Of a DNA stretch of 64,000 bases, positions 61,497 to 64,000 are shown piece by piece. The notes beneath the pieces are model-generated. The model searched no databases. It saw nothing but the letters and a program-made list of their open reading frames with translations, and was not told the origin of the DNA. A program made the translations under genes and the position numbers. The DNA is from an uncultured Clostridia bacterium (lineage in GTDB: Bacteria > Bacillota > Clostridia > Oscillospirales > Ruminococcaceae), in NCBI GenBank assembly GCA_944382875.1, contig CALWNQ010000013.1:1-64000 (forward strand), given 5' to 3'. The first letter of the stretch is position 1. Every line of letters starts with the position of its first letter.

Positions 61497-64000
61497 ATGA
61501 GAACAGTCATACAGCATACACCGGAATTTTCCGGAATGGCACTTGGTGGAATTGGTACGGGAACAGCTGAAATTTTTCCAACTGGCAGGCTGGAAAATTG
61601 GAGTATCTTTAACCGGGGGAAATGGGCATCCCGTTCCCCAAAAGAGGATGGATTGGAGGATATTCCTGGATTTTCCGGAGAGCCGCTGCGGTTTTACCTT
61701 CGAACATGCGCAGAAGGGGAAGCACCGCTTGTCCGGAAGCTTTCTTACGACAGTTCGGACCGTGAAGGTCAGTTCCGTTCGGCGATGTATTCCTGGGTAA
61801 AATGCGTTCCGGAAATTGCATGGACACCGGATTTCCCGGTTGCAAAGTTGGAATTCCGAGATCCGGATTTGCCTGTGGAGATTTCGGCAGAATATTTGGC
61901 TCCTTTTGTGCCGCACGACAGCCGAGCCAGCGGGACACCGGGATTTGAAATTTGCTATACTGTTCGGAACCGTACGGGAAAGCCGGTGACTGTTTCGTTA
62001 TTGGGGATGCTCGATAATCCTGTTTGCAGGGGGAAAGATGAGCGGAAGCTTTATAACAAGGTGGAAATAGATGATAATACAGCTATGCTCACCATGTATT
62101 CCAGAGAGGAACAGCCGCTTCCGGAAAACGGGAGTATCAGCCTGATGGCGGAAGGAGGCAATCACACTTACCTGCGTGGGGAATTTGAGGCCTATTTCCG
62201 GGCATATGTATTGGGCGGTACTTTTGGTGTTACCGAGGAATCCTGCCTGTTTGATTTTCGGGAAACCGGCGTTCTTCCGAACCTTGGTTGGGAGGAATTG
62301 CCGGATCTGTCCGCTCTGGATGCGGAAAAGTTAAAAACGATGAAGCCGGAACAGATAGAGGAACTGCTAACGATGGTCCTCCAAACTGCGTGGGCGGCGC
62401 ATCCCTGGAAGCGGTTGTCGGCGCTGAATCCATCGCCGGTAGGAGATTTGGATGGAAAACGGAAATTCCTTGCAGTATTGGCGAACCAGTACCGGCGTTT
62501 CCGCACCAAAAACACGCCGGACAGCAGTGAATGGGGCGGTGGTGCTCTGTGCAGTCAAATCACTTTACAGGCTGGAGAAACAGCTGAACTGAAGTTTTTT
62601 GTCGCCTGGCATTTTCCGTATCATATCAGTCCTGCCGGGAATTTTGTGGGACATCAGTATGCCAATTGCTTTGCCGATTCTGCGGAGATTTGCCGGTATC
62701 TTTGCCATCAGAAAAAACTGATTTTTGATAAAGTGCGGGCGTTTTCCCAGCTGCTTTCCGAAACCGATTCTCCAGAAGCGTTTCCAGAGGGATGGACTGC
62801 CCACCTGAATACGATGATCAAATGCTCCTGGTGGGCAAAAAATGGCGATTTTGGTATTTGGGAAGGTTTTGGGAGCTGTGGCTTTCATACAACCGATATT
62901 ACCTATCATGGTTCCTGGGGACTGATTTCGCTCTTCCCAGAGCTGCAATGCCGGCAAATGCGGATGGGTGCAGCTTTCCAGCGGGAAGACGGACGTGTCC
63001 ACCATTTCTTTACGCCTGATTTTTCGGCGGTAGATGAGGGCTTTGACCGGGTAGATATGAACCCGCAGTTTGTCCTGATGGTCTGCCGGGATTATCTGTG
63101 GACCGGTGACCAGGCTTATTTGGATGATATGTGGCCGCATGTAATCCGTGCTATGGAAAGTACAGAGAAGCTGGACAGTGACGGGGATGGCCTTCCGGAT
63201 ACCGATACCGGCAGCAATACCTATGATGCCTGGCGGTTCCAGGGGATACCGGCGTATATCGCGGTGCTGTGGCTTGGCGCGTTGACTGCCGCCATCCGTC
63301 TGGCGGAGGAGAAGAAGGAAGAAACGCTCCGGGAAAAATGGACTGTACTTCTTGAAAAAGGGAAGCAGAGTTTTTCCAAACTTTGGAACGGTTCCTATTA
63401 CAGCCTTTGGATTGATGGGCAGGAAAGGGACGAATGCTGCATGTCCGACCAGTTGGACGGATTATGGTACACGCTGCTGATGGGGCTTCCGTCTTTTTTG
63501 GATGAAAAGCAGGTGTCGCAGGCGCTGGACAGTATCCTCCTCTGGAATTTCAGCAAAGACGGCGGGCTGATGAACGCATCTTATCCGGAAGGAACCTTAC
63601 CCACCCTTTATACCTGGCAGAATGTACAGGCAATGGCAAACTGGTCGGGAGTGGAGTATGCGTTTGCGAGTTTTCTCCTCGAAAACCGGCGTTTTGACGC
63701 AGCCAAAATGCTGGCGGAATCGGTGGAGAAGCGTTACCGGTATGCAGGCCGTACCTTTAATCAGGAAGAATGCGGGGACTATTATTACCGGCCGCTTTCC
63801 AGCTGGACAATGATGCTCTCTCTAAGCGGATTTCGGCTGGATGCCGCAAAGAAAAGGCTTTGCGTATCGCTTTTGCCGGAGGTGCGGGAAATTCCCTGGT
63901 TTTCACCTGCGGGATACGGCAAGATGACAAGGGGTGAGAGAAGCCTGCGGTTGGAATGTCGGGAAGGAACGCTGGAATTGGCTCAGCTGATATGCAGCGA
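61497..64000 (+). CDS. GH116 glucosidase (GBA2-like), 3' end outside the window
   Basis: Open to the window end, 834 codons visible without a stop. The N-terminal GH116N domain has GMALGGIGTGTAEIFPTGRL, then ENWSIFNRGKW. The (alpha/alpha)6 catalytic domain (about 430 on) contains NTYDAWRFQGIPAYIAVLWL, the DQLDGLWY segment and ECGDYYYRPLSSW near residue 760. Characterised GH116 enzymes are retaining beta-glucosidases or xylosidases, including human GBA2. No signal peptide. RBS AGGAGGA precedes 61497. The next residues lie in the adjoining sequence. Confidence 0.88.
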   Translation, partial: MRTVIQHTPEFSGMALGGIGTGTAEIFPTGRLENWSIFNRGKWASRSPKEDGLEDIPGFSGEPLRFYLRTCAEGEAPLVRKLSYDSSDREGQFRSAMYSWVKCVPEIAWTPDFPVAKLEFRDPDLPVEISAEYLAPFVPHDSRASGTPGFEICYTVRNRTGKPVTVSLLGMLDNPVCRGKDERKLYNKVEIDDNTAMLTMYSREEQPLPENGSISLMAEGGNHTYLRGEFEAYFRAYVLGGTFGVTEESCLFDFRETGVLPNLGWEELPDLSALDAEKLKTMKPEQIEELLTMVLQTAWAAHPWKRLSALNPSPVGDLDGKRKFLAVLANQYRRFRTKNTPDSSEWGGGALCSQITLQAGETAELKFFVAWHFPYHISPAGNFVGHQYANCFADSAEICRYLCHQKKLIFDKVRAFSQLLSETDSPEAFPEGWTAHLNTMIKCSWWAKNGDFGIWEGFGSCGFHTTDITYHGSWGLISLFPELQCRQMRMGAAFQREDGRVHHFFTPDFSAVDEGFDRVDMNPQFVLMVCRDYLWTGDQAYLDDMWPHVIRAMESTEKLDSDGDGLPDTDTGSNTYDAWRFQGIPAYIAVLWLGALTAAIRLAEEKKEETLREKWTVLLEKGKQSFSKLWNGSYYSLWIDGQERDECCMSDQLDGLWYTLLMGLPSFLDEKQVSQALDSILLWNFSKDGGLMNASYPEGTLPTLYTWQNVQAMANWSGVEYAFASFLLENRRFDAAKMLAESVEKRYRYAGRTFNQEECGDYYYRPLSSWTMMLSLSGFRLDAAKKRLCVSLLPEVREIPWFSPAGYGKMTRGERSLRLECREGTLELAQLICS

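Overview
The window looks like a chromosomal segment of an anaerobic, Gram-positive, endospore-forming Clostridia species, most likely of the Oscillospiraceae/Ruminococcaceae type. The evidence is strong AGGAGG ribosome binding sites, textbook TTGACA-17-TATAAT promoters, a T-box leader, a cobalamin riboswitch, a SleB-type spore cortex hydrolase, an rpoD-dnaG operon, and many glycoside hydrolases typical of gut saccharolytic clostridia. Base composition is near 50% GC. No transposase, prophage, plasmid gene or CRISPR array is visible.

Layout. (1) 1-600: on the minus strand, a promoter, a complete T-box leader, a 25-codon mini-ORF that copies the N-terminus of RqcH (NFACT), and then rqcH itself, running off the window edge. 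(2) 0.6-10 kb: a formylglycine-type sulfatase, a GH125 alpha-mannosidase, an orphan HPt protein, BirA, an operon of AraC regulator, SLC13/ArsB-type permease, pyrophosphatase and GH36-like glycosidase, and a methyltransferase. (3) 10-20 kb: cardiolipin synthase, a 52-residue unknown, thioredoxin reductase, a DUF1015 protein, PutP, a MoxR/DUF58/membrane-protein operon and thioredoxin. (4) 20-37.5 kb: a TSUP permease split into two equal halves, then a B12 riboswitch followed by one 16 kb operon. That operon holds cobalt uptake (cbiMNQO), corrin-ring enzymes (cbiK, L, F, G, H, D, ET), an embedded PNPOx-like flavoprotein, and the path from glutamyl-tRNA to cobalt-sirohydrochlorin (hemA, a precorrin-2 dehydrogenase, a hemC-cobA-hemD triple fusion, hemB, hemL). 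(5) 37.5-46.5 kb: a LacI regulator with its oxidoreductase, rpmE, a YigZ protein, dGTPase, dnaG, rpoD, an Rrf2 regulator and a GH172 (DUF2961) enzyme. (6) 46.6-55 kb: a MarR-citrate synthase fusion, a SARP-like regulator, a transglutaminase lipoprotein, and a compact type IV pilus-like operon (PilC, four small one-helix proteins, PilT). (7) 55-64 kb: GT2, SleB, a HAD phosphatase, PRPP synthetase, a six-tRNA cluster (Gly, Arg, His, Gln, Gln, Gln), an M-box-like RNA candidate, a MtaA/UroD-like protein and a GH116 glucosidase open at the window end.

How it works together. The B12 operon takes tetrapyrrole synthesis from its first committed step and, at this locus, directs it to corrinoids under one riboswitch. 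cbiJ, cbiC and cbiA are not here. The glycoside hydrolases (GH125, GH36-like, GH172, GH116) and the sulfatase suggest use of host or plant glycans. The MtaA/UroD-like protein beside GH116 may link glycan breakdown to corrinoid-dependent methyl transfer, which is inference. The least expected objects are the T-box/rqcH leader with its duplicated N-terminus, the MarR-citrate synthase fusion, and the PNPOx-like protein locked inside the B12 operon.
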